From NCBI GenBank assembly GCA_021773175.1, contig JAJFKO010000010.1:94958-158957 (forward strand): a stretch of 64,000 nt of DNA, written 5' to 3'. Position numbers and translations under genes: made by a program. Source of the DNA: Gammaproteobacteria bacterium (GTDB lineage Bacteria; Pseudomonadota; Gammaproteobacteria; JAJFKO01). Of the stretch, positions 48,177 through 56,387 are shown one piece after another (the first letter of the stretch is position 1; each line of letters begins with the position of its first letter). Under the pieces are notes generated by a model. It worked only from the letters and a program-made list of their open reading frames with translations, had not been told where the DNA came from and did no database searches.

Positions 48177-50036
48177 TTACATCTTTAATCCAATTTTTTG
48201 CGAATCTGTATCCTGTAGTGGCTTTTGTTGAGGATGATAATATTCATAAGCCTGTTGCCGAAGTGCCTTTATATTTTGAATATGCATTGCAAGATCTCCG
48301 CGTTGCTCAGGGTTGAAATTTGTCATTTTCTGATATATTTCTATTAACTGTGTATAGAAATTAAGCTCTGATTCGTTAAAACTTTTTGAAAGAAGAGCTG
48401 TTAAGCCACTGAGCCTTGGTAAATCTTTATGATCAATTTGTGCGATAATAAGATTTTTTTCTCTAGCAACATATTCTTTGCTGTAGCCTTTTTCTGCAAT
48501 AACTGCATCCATCTTATTTGAAATGACATCGTGCTGATTATTTAAAACGGCGAGTCCAAAAGTCCATTCAGCAGCTAACATACCTGCGCTATATATTTCA
48601 CTTGCAACATCATGTATACCATTAAATGCCTCAGGCGCCATGTATAGCGGGGATCCATCTAAGTTATTAGGTGCTGAATCTGTATATACTGCAAAGCCAA
48701 AATCAAACAAATAAGCATGACCATTAATAATCTTAACATTTTCACGTTTAATATCGCGATGCAAAATACCTGCTTGGTGTAAGTGTTGTAATGCTTCTAA
48801 TATTTCAAGAAGGCGATCAAGATTATAAAGAAGGTTTGTATCGTTTTTCTTTTGGAAATCATCCATATTCTGCCCATCTAGAAAATGCATGCTGCTATAC
48901 ATTTTAAGATAATCTGCAGCCACGGATTGTTGTTCAGCATCTGCTGTAGCTTTTTTCTCAACCCGCTGTAATACATGCGTTTCTCCATAAAGTAACTGCC
49001 AAGCATTTGTTGGGGCGTCGAGATTTCTGCTAAAGATGCCTTGAGTAAAACGTAAAGGCATTCTAACAGTATCTAACACTCGAGCCTCACCTTCAGTTCC
49101 ATAGCGGCTTTCTTGAGGTGAATATCTGTAGACGATACCGGTTCTGAGTTTACGACTGTGTCTCTCGTGTATCTTATGTTTAGATTTAAAAATGATAAAT
49201 TCATCTGGCGCAGTTCTTAGCGCAGCATAGGCGCACTGCATATCAGCCGGAAAGTCGCGTGGATGTAAGCGTCTTACAGATTGTTCGGCTGCATTTAATG
49301 TGCTTATTATTTTTGCGTGGTCTGCTCGACTAATGTTTTGGAATAAGTGAGCTGTTTGCAAAAATCTAGGCTTAAAAGATTGATAAAATGGTACTGTCGT
49401 TGATCTTTGTCTTTTGAGTGGAGGCTGGACAGTAACTTGTGGATTTCTTTTTTGGTGCATCAGAGTCGGAGCAGGAGCAGGATCAGGAGCAATAATTGCT
49501 GTAATTGCAGAATGCGGTCTTTTCTTTCTTAATGGATGAGGAGCACGACTTTTTTGTGCAGAAGAAAGCTGAATAAGCATACTTTCTAGATATAGTTTAT
49601 CGTGACGGTCTCTATCTATTCTGCTTTTATAGCTAACATATTCGTTGTGAAACTGCTCAAAGTTATTAAAACAAACGGGATCTTGGCCTTGAATTTCGAC
49701 AACATACGTTTTGAGAGATGATTCGCCTTTGAGGCTGGCATTAAGATCGTGCCATCTGACGGCAATAGCATCTCTAACTTCTGCTGGAATCGCAGTACTT
49801 TGTTGACAGAGCTCATGTAAAGTTTCTAAATAAAAATAGCATTTAAAGAATAAACTTTTGCCTGTGAAGACAGGATTGCCGTGCCCATCTTTTTTTAAAA
49901 TTGCGTTACTATATTCTTTACCGATCGTTTGTAGTACCGCTTGAGCAGAAGTGGTTGCTAGTATATTTGCAAGTTGTTGTCTAATAATCTCTATGGGTAA
50001 CCTGGCACGTCTCTGTCCTAGCATCTTTATATGCAT
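48177..50036 (-). CDS. Kinase-like effector candidate, array member 2 (619 residues)
   Basis: Residues about 30-160 form a helical N-domain (CYFYLETLHELC, IPAEVRDAIAVRWHDLNASLKGESSLK, NNFEQFHNEYVSYKSRI). Two basic runs follow (LRKKRPHS, LKRQRS). Residues 260-385 carry the shared middle segment with RKLRTGIVYRY, EARVLDT, IFSRNLDA, AWQLLYGET and MHFLDG. The kinase C-lobe has all standard motifs: HRD 426-428, Asn433, DFG 445-447 and APE 467-469. It is co-numbered with the 652-residue paralogue to within a residue, so they are recent duplicates. The middle segment may be a divergent N-lobe. The beta-3 lysine is not evident. A PmrA-like box and TATAAT lie upstream. Confidence 0.82.
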   Translation of the reverse strand: MHIKMLGQRRARLPIEIIRQQLANILATTSAQAVLQTIGKEYSNAILKKDGHGNPVFTGKSLFFKCYFYLETLHELCQQSTAIPAEVRDAIAVRWHDLNASLKGESSLKTYVVEIQGQDPVCFNNFEQFHNEYVSYKSRIDRDRHDKLYLESMLIQLSSAQKSRAPHPLRKKRPHSAITAIIAPDPAPAPTLMHQKRNPQVTVQPPLKRQRSTTVPFYQSFKPRFLQTAHLFQNISRADHAKIISTLNAAEQSVRRLHPRDFPADMQCAYAALRTAPDEFIIFKSKHKIHERHSRKLRTGIVYRYSPQESRYGTEGEARVLDTVRMPLRFTQGIFSRNLDAPTNAWQLLYGETHVLQRVEKKATADAEQQSVAADYLKMYSSMHFLDGQNMDDFQKKNDTNLLYNLDRLLEILEALQHLHQAGILHRDIKRENVKIINGHAYLFDFGFAVYTDSAPNNLDGSPLYMAPEAFNGIHDVASEIYSAGMLAAEWTFGLAVLNNQHDVISNKMDAVIAEKGYSKEYVAREKNLIIAQIDHKDLPRLSGLTALLSKSFNESELNFYTQLIEIYQKMTNFNPEQRGDLAMHIQNIKALRQQAYEYYHPQQKPLQDTDSQKIGLKM

Positions 50037-50068
50037 CCTACTTCTAAAATTAAGCTTGTAAATTCATT

Positions 50069-50098
50069 ATTAGGACTTAAGCTAAACATAGTCCTAAT
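50069..50098. repeat. Small dyad of the GGACTTACGATAAA family (copy E)
   Basis: ATTAGGACT (50069-50077) pairs with AGTCCTAAT (50090-50098), and the loop reads TAAGCTAAACAT. The left arm and loop match the end sequence AGGACTTACGCTAAAC found at 30926, 56020 and 62392. It lies in the leader of the 619-residue kinase gene. Confidence 0.65.
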
Positions 50099-50104
50099 TA
50101 TTTA

Positions 50105-50110
50105 ATTATA
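50105..50110 (-). promoter_or_regulatory. -10 box of the 619-residue kinase gene
   Basis: On the minus strand this is a perfect TATAAT, exactly 23 bases downstream of the PmrA-like box at 50134-50153 and 68 bases before the start codon. It supports use of that box as an activator site. Confidence 0.55.
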
Positions 50111-50133
50111 ATGTTTGCATAATATATATGGTT

Positions 50134-50153
50134 AAACTTAAGCCAGCATTAAC
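50134..50153 (-). promoter_or_regulatory. PmrA-box-like site before the 619-residue kinase
   Basis: On the minus strand it reads GTTAATGCT-GG-CTTAAGTTT, a TTAAT and TTAAG 11 bases apart, ending in TTT. Ninety-seven bases separate it from the gene start, and TATAAT follows at 23 bases. It shares TTAAT-N6-TTAAGTTT with the box at 53067-53086. Confidence 0.6.
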
Positions 50154-50299
50154 AATGCTGCGAATATTATCTTTTATTAACCATTTGCACAATAAGTTAT
50201 TGTTTTTGCATGAAGTGATTGCTTGGAAAGGTTGACTGCATGGACTGAGTAAGCCCTATCTTGGATAATTCCTTCTTTACCTGATTTTTTGCCCTTGGC

Positions 50300-52258
50300 T
50301 TATGAAAGAACTGGCCTACGAAGTGATGCAGGAACTTTGATTTCAGATTTGTCAGAGAAAGATGCCGCACTTTTGTGGCCATGAAAATCTTTAACTGCAG
50401 CAGCAATTTGAACGGTGATATCTGTATTGATGGCATTCTCTTGCTTTTGACAGTACATTGAATATTGATTGCGAACAGCTTTAAATGCTTCAATTTGAGT
50501 ATTCAAACAACCACGTTCATCTGCCTTAAAAGCAGTCATTGTTTGTAAGGTTCGACCTAGTTGTTGGTAAACTTGGTGTTCAGCATTAGTTGAATCAGAC
50601 CAGTCTTTGGCAATAGTCTCTGTTAATACTTCAAGCCGTGGTATTTTAGTTTGATCGACTTCCATCGCAGAAGTGAGAAGATCTTTTTTTAGGCCATCGG
50701 AATGATTTGGGTTAAGGCGAATTCTTTCATTAATTAATGTCTTATACGTACTATATCTTGTATCTAGAGTATCGTGACTAAAGAATAGTTCTGCTCCTGT
50801 TATACCCATAGCAAAGATATCTGTCGCGGGACTATATTCTCCTTTTGCAATTTCTGGTGCCATGTATAGTGGTGAGCCACATGCAAATTTTATAGGATTG
50901 CTTGAATAAGTGGCATAGCCAAAATCAAATAAATAAGCATGGCCATTATGTATTTTGATGTTTTCTAGCTTGATGTCACGGTGCAAAATCCCGGCTTGAT
51001 GTAGTGCTGCAATAGCCTCAAGTATTTCAATAAAGTAATTTAGTTTCTGTAATAAATTACATCTATGTTTCGATAAATATGTATCTAGCTCAACACCATC
51101 TAAATAATGCATGCTGCTATGAGTTTTTAAGCGTCGTCTTTTGACAACCCTACCATCTGCATCCTTTTTTTCTGGTTTTTCTATTTTGATAAGAGGGTGA
51201 GTTTTGCCATAAAGAATTTGCCAGGCGCGTGTTGAAGCATCGATATTTCTGCCAAATATACCTTGTTGGCAGGTGACAGGTAATAATAAAGTATCAAGAA
51301 CACGCAGTTCACCTGTTGGAAAATAACCAGGGCGATTGGGATCATATTTATAAACAAGCCCTTCACGCAGTTTACGTTCACGTCTATCATGTATATTTTT
51401 ATGCGCAGGGAATACGATAAACTCATCGGCAGCAACTCGACATGCAGAAAATTCACACTCCATATCTTTTTCATGTAGACGAGTAACATTTGCAGGACAG
51501 GCTGTTATATTACGAAGTATTGTAAAAAAATTAATAGCGCCATTTACAAACGCAAATATTTCCTCTTCTGATAATGTTCTACCATCGAATTCACGGTAAA
51601 ACTTTTCTGTTGATGGTTTTTCATGACTCTGTGTCGAGGGGGGGGGGGCATGAGTTTCTTGAGGGGGCTCTTCTCTGCGACGTTTCTGTGCTGGATGTTT
51701 TGCAAGTAATAATTGCATTGTCGCTGCGCTTGTAGGTCGAAGGGGAGGACTAATGCGACTTGCTTCATTTTTTAATAAAGTTAGTAAACTTTGCAAATGC
51801 CAATAAGCTTGGTTATTAGCTTCTATTGCATTTCGATATACTTGATATTCTTCTTGAAAATGTGTGAAGTTATTTATTTGAGTTATTGTATTAGCGTTTT
51901 TTACAGCTACAAAAAATTTGCATGCTATACGACCTTGCAGGCTTTGCTCTAGCGTCGTCTTTTTTTCTCTAACCAGCCTTATTAAAGAATCATTGATACC
52001 TGCAGTACGCTCACAGTGGCTGAGTAACACTTCATAATAGAAACAGAGTAAGAATAATGATTGCTTGCTTTTCATAATAGGATTACTGTCAGCATCAAAT
52101 CTAGCGATAGCATTTTCATGTATGCGAGCTAAGACATGATGCAGTGAATTAGCATCTTCAAAACCCGTTAATATCGCTCCAATATTATCGTATAGTGAAT
52201 GGAGCTCTCTCGATAAATTTGATTGTGATGTTGCTTTGTGCTTTCGTTTTCCCAGCAT
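50300..52258 (-). CDS. Kinase-like effector candidate, array member 3 (652 residues)
   Basis: It has the same architecture as the 619-residue gene. The N-domain is at about 20-165 (LCFYYEVLLSHCE, LVREKKTTLEQSLQGRIACKF, NNFTHFQEEYQVYRNAI). A basic KRRREE run (192-197) is a possible nuclear signal. The shared middle segment is at 260-390 (RKLREGLVYKY, LRVLDT, IFGRNIDAST, AWQILYGKT). The kinase has HRD 426-428, Asn433, DFG 445-447 and APE 467-469. The C-terminal 180 residues are family-specific. An 11-base G run lies in the coding region at residues 204-207. It follows the 231-residue gene by 29 bases, so the two are probably co-transcribed. Confidence 0.82.
   Translation of the reverse strand: MLGKRKHKATSQSNLSRELHSLYDNIGAILTGFEDANSLHHVLARIHENAIARFDADSNPIMKSKQSLFLLCFYYEVLLSHCERTAGINDSLIRLVREKKTTLEQSLQGRIACKFFVAVKNANTITQINNFTHFQEEYQVYRNAIEANNQAYWHLQSLLTLLKNEASRISPPLRPTSAATMQLLLAKHPAQKRRREEPPQETHAPPPSTQSHEKPSTEKFYREFDGRTLSEEEIFAFVNGAINFFTILRNITACPANVTRLHEKDMECEFSACRVAADEFIVFPAHKNIHDRRERKLREGLVYKYDPNRPGYFPTGELRVLDTLLLPVTCQQGIFGRNIDASTRAWQILYGKTHPLIKIEKPEKKDADGRVVKRRRLKTHSSMHYLDGVELDTYLSKHRCNLLQKLNYFIEILEAIAALHQAGILHRDIKLENIKIHNGHAYLFDFGYATYSSNPIKFACGSPLYMAPEIAKGEYSPATDIFAMGITGAELFFSHDTLDTRYSTYKTLINERIRLNPNHSDGLKKDLLTSAMEVDQTKIPRLEVLTETIAKDWSDSTNAEHQVYQQLGRTLQTMTAFKADERGCLNTQIEAFKAVRNQYSMYCQKQENAINTDITVQIAAAVKDFHGHKSAASFSDKSEIKVPASLRRPVLS
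51638..51648. repeat. G11/C11 homopolymer inside the 652-residue kinase gene
   Basis: Eleven G on the plus strand encode the Ala-Pro-Pro-Pro of residues 204-207 on the minus strand. A one-base slip would shift the frame and leave about 205 N-terminal residues without the middle and kinase regions. Slip-strand phase variation is possible, but a sequencing or assembly error is also plausible. Confidence 0.75.
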
Positions 52259-52287
52259 TGAAAAATCTCTATTTTAACTATGACAGA

Positions 52288-52983
52288 TTATTTAGCCCTG
52301 ATTAATGGTGATGGGCCTATTCCAGCTAAAGAACCAATAATGAGCTTACCACCAGCGCTTCGTTCAAGTTTGCGTTGCCTATGAAGAGAAAGTCGCCTTG
52401 AAGCTTTAGTTCCCGGTACAGTAATCATACGTGCTACAGACACAGAAGTTTTACTTCTACTGTTCGATTTAGGGTCTGCTACAAGACCTCTTTCGGCTTG
52501 GTGAGCTTTTACTTGAGTTCGTTGCACGAAAGAATAAGGAGCCTTGAATCGCTTGGCTAACAGATCAAGTAACGGTTGTTGTGAACCTCTGGTGATATTG
52601 TCTTTATGAGTATTATATCGAGCAGAAAATGTTGTTGTTGAGAGTGTGCGAGGATAGCCATAAATAGGCTCTATAACAATCTTCGATGCAGAGTTTCCTG
52701 CAATGGAATCATTGACAGCCTGAAGTCGAGTCGCAATCATATTTCTGACAGATGCAGGAATGTCTTTATGTTGAGCAACTTCATTCAAGAGCTCCAGCAA
52801 ATAGTAGTCATAATATAATGGTCCTTCGTGTTGATAAGAATAATCAGCTTCAGTACTACTGCCGGTAACCGTAATCCTATTTAGACGTTGAGCTAACTCT
52901 TCGCCATTAATGGTAGTTAATGTTTCTACTAATTGTTTATAAGCACGAGCTTGTGTTGGATCTAAATCTAATGGACTAAACAT
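52288..52983 (-). CDS. Stand-alone N-domain paralogue, array member 4 (231 residues)
   Basis: Residues about 50-155 align with the N-domains of the kinases: EGPLYYDYYLLELLNEVAQHKDIPASVRNMIATRLQAVNDS, then SKIVIEPIYGYP and FSARYNTHKDNITRGS. The pattern IPA-x-VR-x-x-IA-x-R-x-x-x-x-N-x-S is shared with the 619-residue protein. The C-terminal 75 residues are basic (SRSKTSVSVARM, KASRRLSLHRQRKLERS), and there is no kinase domain. It could be an ancestor, a truncated copy or a regulator of the others. It is the first gene of a unit with the 652-residue kinase. Confidence 0.7.
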   Translation of the reverse strand: MFSPLDLDPTQARAYKQLVETLTTINGEELAQRLNRITVTGSSTEADYSYQHEGPLYYDYYLLELLNEVAQHKDIPASVRNMIATRLQAVNDSIAGNSASKIVIEPIYGYPRTLSTTTFSARYNTHKDNITRGSQQPLLDLLAKRFKAPYSFVQRTQVKAHQAERGLVADPKSNSRSKTSVSVARMITVPGTKASRRLSLHRQRKLERSAGGKLIIGSLAGIGPSPLIRAK

Positions 52984-53066
52984 GTATATGCCTCTATTTT
53001 ATTTTGTTAATAAAACCCCTTCCATATTTTTATTATTATTTTCCTGAGCGGCCAATTTAATGGACA

Positions 53067-53086
53067 AAACTTAACACAATATTAAG
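53067..53086 (-). promoter_or_regulatory. PmrA-box-like site before the 231-residue gene
   Basis: On the minus strand it reads CTTAATATT-GT-GTTAAGTTT. The first half is a perfect match to the PmrA half-site cTTAATatT, and the second keeps TTAA and the final TT. The TTAAT and TTAAG starts are 11 bases apart. Eighty-three bases separate it from the start codon. Confidence 0.65.
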
Positions 53087-53132
53087 AAATGCAACAAATG
53101 TTAACCAAATATATTGTAAAAATTTGAATCGT

Positions 53133-53152
53133 TTTAATAAAATCTTAAGGGT
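53133..53152 (+). promoter_or_regulatory. PmrA-box-like site before the bZIP-like gene
   Basis: TTAAT at 53134 and TTAAG at 53145 lie 11 bases apart, with C before the second half as in the consensus. Eighty-seven bases separate it from the 318-residue gene. It faces the box of the array, so one intergenic region may carry two divergent sites. Confidence 0.55.
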
Positions 53153-53239
53153 AATCTGGTAGAAATTAAGATGTTAAATTGTTGTGAATTTCTTTATGCA
53201 GCATAACTGATTGAATTAAATAGATAATTTGGATGACAT

Positions 53240-54196
53240 ATGCTTGGTATGAATAATGATTTGTTATATGGAGCTCCGGATGAAGAGTGGGAGCGTGTTG
53301 CTCGAATATTAGCAGAAGATTCAAGCGGTATTGGAGAATTTGGAGAGGCAGACAGAAATATTGGGCCGGATAAGGGGCTTCTATCAACATATGCAGTTCT
53401 TCATGGTGGACTCGTAGATACAGATTTTAGTTTGGCTGCAACCTCTTATCCTTCAAGGTACGTACCTCCCATTCGAGAGCGATCTGTAGCTTTTCCTTCG
53501 GGTGTTCAAAGGATGGATGAAGTTTGTCAGGTACCTCCTGAACTTCCTGCAGAAAGTCGTAAAGACTCAGAAGAAGAGATGTATAGAAACGATCACTCTC
53601 AACTTACTCCGAAAGATGCGGCCTTTATTGAGCTGCAAGCAGAAGTAGATCGGCAGCTAGAAAGCTTAAATATCTTGGAACAAAAAAAAGGAAGATCGGA
53701 AGCGAGCAAAATTGCAATTAGAACATTATTACTTAAATTACGCGACAATCTGAAACGACTTTTAAATGATATGAAGCTAAGGCCACAAGAACAAGTACAA
53801 CAATCTTTAAAAGAAGGTTATAAAGAACAATATAGGAAAATTCGAAATCGTATTTCATCAGCTAATACACGTGTTGCAAATAAAGCTCAAATCACAAGAA
53901 TGCAACAATCTCTTAATGCTGCTGGATACAGAGCAGCTGCTGCAGAAAAAAGAGCTGTAGCGGCAGAAACAATGACAGCCGAAGTCAGAAGAGGTAACGA
54001 TATTTTGATTCAATATTTAGGTGATTTGGCAACTGCAGTAATAGGCATAGAAACGCCGGCTGATCTCGATGTTGCTCGTGGCATGGCTGAGGCGCAGCAA
54101 GTAGCTCTTGAAAAATTCAAAGGAGAGAAAAGAAAGCGTGCGGCAGAAAAGCGAAGTGCACAAGGTACAGCAGATAGTTGTAAACGCTTATGTTAA
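53240..54196 (+). CDS. Basic coiled-coil protein with a bZIP-like motif and nuclear-signal-like tail
   Basis: The 318-residue protein has an acidic, low-complexity N-terminus (1-120), then a helical basic region. Residues 199-211 read RKIRNRISSANTR, matching the bZIP basic pattern N-x7-R (Asn203 and Arg211), as in Jun-like RMRNRIAASKSR. The heptad that follows has M221, A228, A235 and A242 at the d positions rather than Leu, so a true zipper is weak. A C-terminal KGEKRKRAAEKR (about 294-305) resembles a nuclear localisation signal. It ends DSCKRLC, not a CaaX box. No signal peptide is seen. Chance similarity in a basic helix cannot be excluded. It is divergent from the kinase array. Confidence 0.6.
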   Translation: MLGMNNDLLYGAPDEEWERVARILAEDSSGIGEFGEADRNIGPDKGLLSTYAVLHGGLVDTDFSLAATSYPSRYVPPIRERSVAFPSGVQRMDEVCQVPPELPAESRKDSEEEMYRNDHSQLTPKDAAFIELQAEVDRQLESLNILEQKKGRSEASKIAIRTLLLKLRDNLKRLLNDMKLRPQEQVQQSLKEGYKEQYRKIRNRISSANTRVANKAQITRMQQSLNAAGYRAAAAEKRAVAAETMTAEVRRGNDILIQYLGDLATAVIGIETPADLDVARGMAEAQQVALEKFKGEKRKRAAEKRSAQGTADSCKRLC

Positions 54197-54383
54197 GTAA
54201 CTTAAGCTAAACTGACATGCATCTAATCCACCTTGGGAAGTTGACAATTCCTATTAGACTCTGCTAAGTTTACCCACATTAACACATCAGGCGAGGTACT
54301 CTGCCAGTGCGCAACTAAATTCAAAACGATAATCGAGCTTGTTTTACAAGTATTCAGATAATTATTTGTTGGAGAATTTAGTT

Positions 54384-55982
54384 ATGGTAGAACCATCTTA
54401 TATCTATTGTGAACACATTCATTTTCATTATCCGCAACAAGATAATTTGTTAAAAGATATTTCTTGTTCTTTTGCCGCGGAAAAAACCGCTATTGTTGGT
54501 AGTAATGGCTGTGGTAAATCAACCTTATTGCAATTGTTACTTGGAAAATTACAGCCAAGTTCAGGCATATTACGTTGCCAGGCCAAACTTACTTATTGTC
54601 CTCAAGACCTTAGTATTTACCATAAATATACGATTGCTGAATTGTTTCAGGTGGCTGATAAACTCACTGCTTATGCCAATATTTTAAATGGCAGTAGCGC
54701 ACTACAAGATTATGAAGCATTAAATGATGACTGGGATGTTGTCGAGCGTTTGCAGCAACAATTAACTGATTGTGGTTTAGAGTATTTGCAAGCTACGCAA
54801 GCATTACAGTCTTTAAGTGGCGGCGAACAAACGCGTTTAGTTATTGCTGCTATGATGGCACAAAGTCCAGATGTTTTAATTCTCGATGAGCCAACCAATA
54901 ATCTAGATAAGCAATCGCGTGATGTTTTATATAGTATGGTAGAACAGTGGCAGCAGGGTTTGATTGTCGTGTCACATGATCGGCAATTATTACGTTACAT
55001 GGATAGAATAATTGAGCTGAATGCTAATGGTATGCACGTTTATGGTGGTAACTTTGATGCATATTGGCAGCAAAAGCAAGTTGAGCAACAAGCTATAGAA
55101 CGCCGTTATTCTGATGCTAAAAAAGACGTCGTAAAAACCCAACGAGGTATACAGCAAGAACGCGAAAAGCATGAGCAAGGTCAACGCCGAGGTCGTCTTA
55201 ATCGCAAAACCGGCAGTCAGACTAAGCTGTATTATGACGCTCAGAAAGGAAAAAGTGAAAACCATTTATCAACCTTGAAAATACGACATAAAAAACAACA
55301 GGAGCAGACTGGTTCGCAATATCTACAAGCTCGCGAACAATTGTTGCAAATAGATGAAATGACCTTGCACCTGCCTGAAACACAAGTTGCTAATCAAAAA
55401 ATAATTCTTGAGTTGCAGGATGTTAATTTTAAATATTTAGGCATGAAGAAAAAATTATTAACTAACATGAATTTAATTGTGAAAGGGCCTGAGCGCATTG
55501 CATTATCTGGAAATAATGGTAGTGGCAAAACAAGCTTAGTAAAATTAATTTTAGGTGAATTAACCGCTGAGCACGGCACAATTAAGCTCGGCACTGATCG
55601 CGTTTGTTATCTCGACCAAGCTGTAAATATTCTACAACCAAAATTAACATTGTTAGATAATTTTCAATATCTAAATCCTGACTGTGATATCAATAGCTGT
55701 TACGCTGCTTTGGCGCAATTTCTATTTCGCAATCAACATGCGCGACGTTATGTCGCTGAACTAAGTGGTGGCGAAAAACTTCGTGCTGCTTTAGCTTGCG
55801 TATTAATGGGGGCTAGGGCGCCACAATTGTTGATTCTCGATGAACCGACAAATCATTTAGACTTCATAAGTATTGCCAGCATTGAAAAAGCACTACAAGC
55901 CTATCAAGGCGCGTTGTTAGTGATTTCGCATGATGTTGTGTTTTTAGAAAATATTCAAATTGAGAGGGCATTAATGCTGTAA
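54384..55982 (+). CDS. ABC-F subfamily ATPase
   Basis: The 532-residue protein has two ABC cassettes and no membrane segments. NBD1 has Walker A VGSNGCGKST, LSGGEQTRL and LILDEPTNNLD. NBD2 has SGNNGSGKTS, LSGGEKLRA and LILDEPTNHLDF. A basic Gln/Arg-rich linker (about 230-330) separates them. These proteins act on the ribosome as translation factors or resistance proteins, and this one could be either. I choose the ATG at 54384, 9 bases after GGAG, rather than the earlier ATG at 54339. Confidence 0.9.
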   Translation: MVEPSYIYCEHIHFHYPQQDNLLKDISCSFAAEKTAIVGSNGCGKSTLLQLLLGKLQPSSGILRCQAKLTYCPQDLSIYHKYTIAELFQVADKLTAYANILNGSSALQDYEALNDDWDVVERLQQQLTDCGLEYLQATQALQSLSGGEQTRLVIAAMMAQSPDVLILDEPTNNLDKQSRDVLYSMVEQWQQGLIVVSHDRQLLRYMDRIIELNANGMHVYGGNFDAYWQQKQVEQQAIERRYSDAKKDVVKTQRGIQQEREKHEQGQRRGRLNRKTGSQTKLYYDAQKGKSENHLSTLKIRHKKQQEQTGSQYLQAREQLLQIDEMTLHLPETQVANQKIILELQDVNFKYLGMKKKLLTNMNLIVKGPERIALSGNNGSGKTSLVKLILGELTAEHGTIKLGTDRVCYLDQAVNILQPKLTLLDNFQYLNPDCDINSCYAALAQFLFRNQHARRYVAELSGGEKLRAALACVLMGARAPQLLILDEPTNHLDFISIASIEKALQAYQGALLVISHDVVFLENIQIERALML

Positions 55983-56019
55983 ATAAGAGTAGTGTAAAAT
56001 TAAAACACAAGTTTGAGAG

Positions 56020-56069
56020 TCAGGACTTACGATAAATGCCTCGACCTTGGGGTTTAGCGTAAGTCCTGA
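56020..56069. repeat. Small dyad of the GGACTTACGATAAA family (copy C)
   Basis: CAGGACTTACGATAAA and TTTAGCGTAAGTCCTG form a near-perfect stem with an 18-base centre. The flanks read GAGAGTC on the left and GAGAGTA on the right, which could be a target duplication. It lies 38 bases after the ABC-F gene and might double as a terminator stem. Confidence 0.75.
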
Positions 56070-56230
56070 GAGTATAGGCTTTTTCATTGGCGAGCCATAT
56101 TACTATTGAATATAACTCACCAACGTCATCTAATTCTTGCAAAAACCAAGCAAAATCATTATTCTTAGCCGCTTTGGTCAGTCCGTTCTACGGGTTTTTT
56201 ATTTTTTATAGCAGAAATGGTGACTTATAC

Positions 56231-56315
56231 GCGAAAGTGGCGAAATTGGTATACGCGCTGGATTTAGGTTCCAGTGGGGCAACCCGTGAGAGTTCGAGTC
56301 TCTCCTTTCGCACCA
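56231..56315 (+). tRNA. tRNA-Leu (anticodon TAG)
   Basis: The sequence is 85 bases with acceptor GCGAAAG/CTTTCGC. The anticodon stem is CTGGA/TCCAG with loop TTTAGGT giving TAG. The long variable arm TGGGGCAACCCGT is typical of class II Leu tRNA. The T arm is GAGAG-TTCGAGT-CTCTC, and CCA is encoded at 56313-56315. Confidence 0.93.
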
Positions 56316-56387
56316 TTATTATATTAATTACTATAAATACAAGTTGAAAAACATCCTGAAAACAATCAGTTAAGAGAGGTTAAGCAT

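Noticed and set aside
50197..50493. 98-residue minus-strand frame overlapping the end of the 652-residue kinase
   Set aside because: It is an alternative frame over a real coding end, with no known motif and no ribosome site.
53240..54196. C-terminal Cys of the 318-residue protein as a prenylation signal
   Set aside because: Ending DSCKRLC has Cys at -1 and -5, not at -4, nor the CC or CXC Rab pattern.
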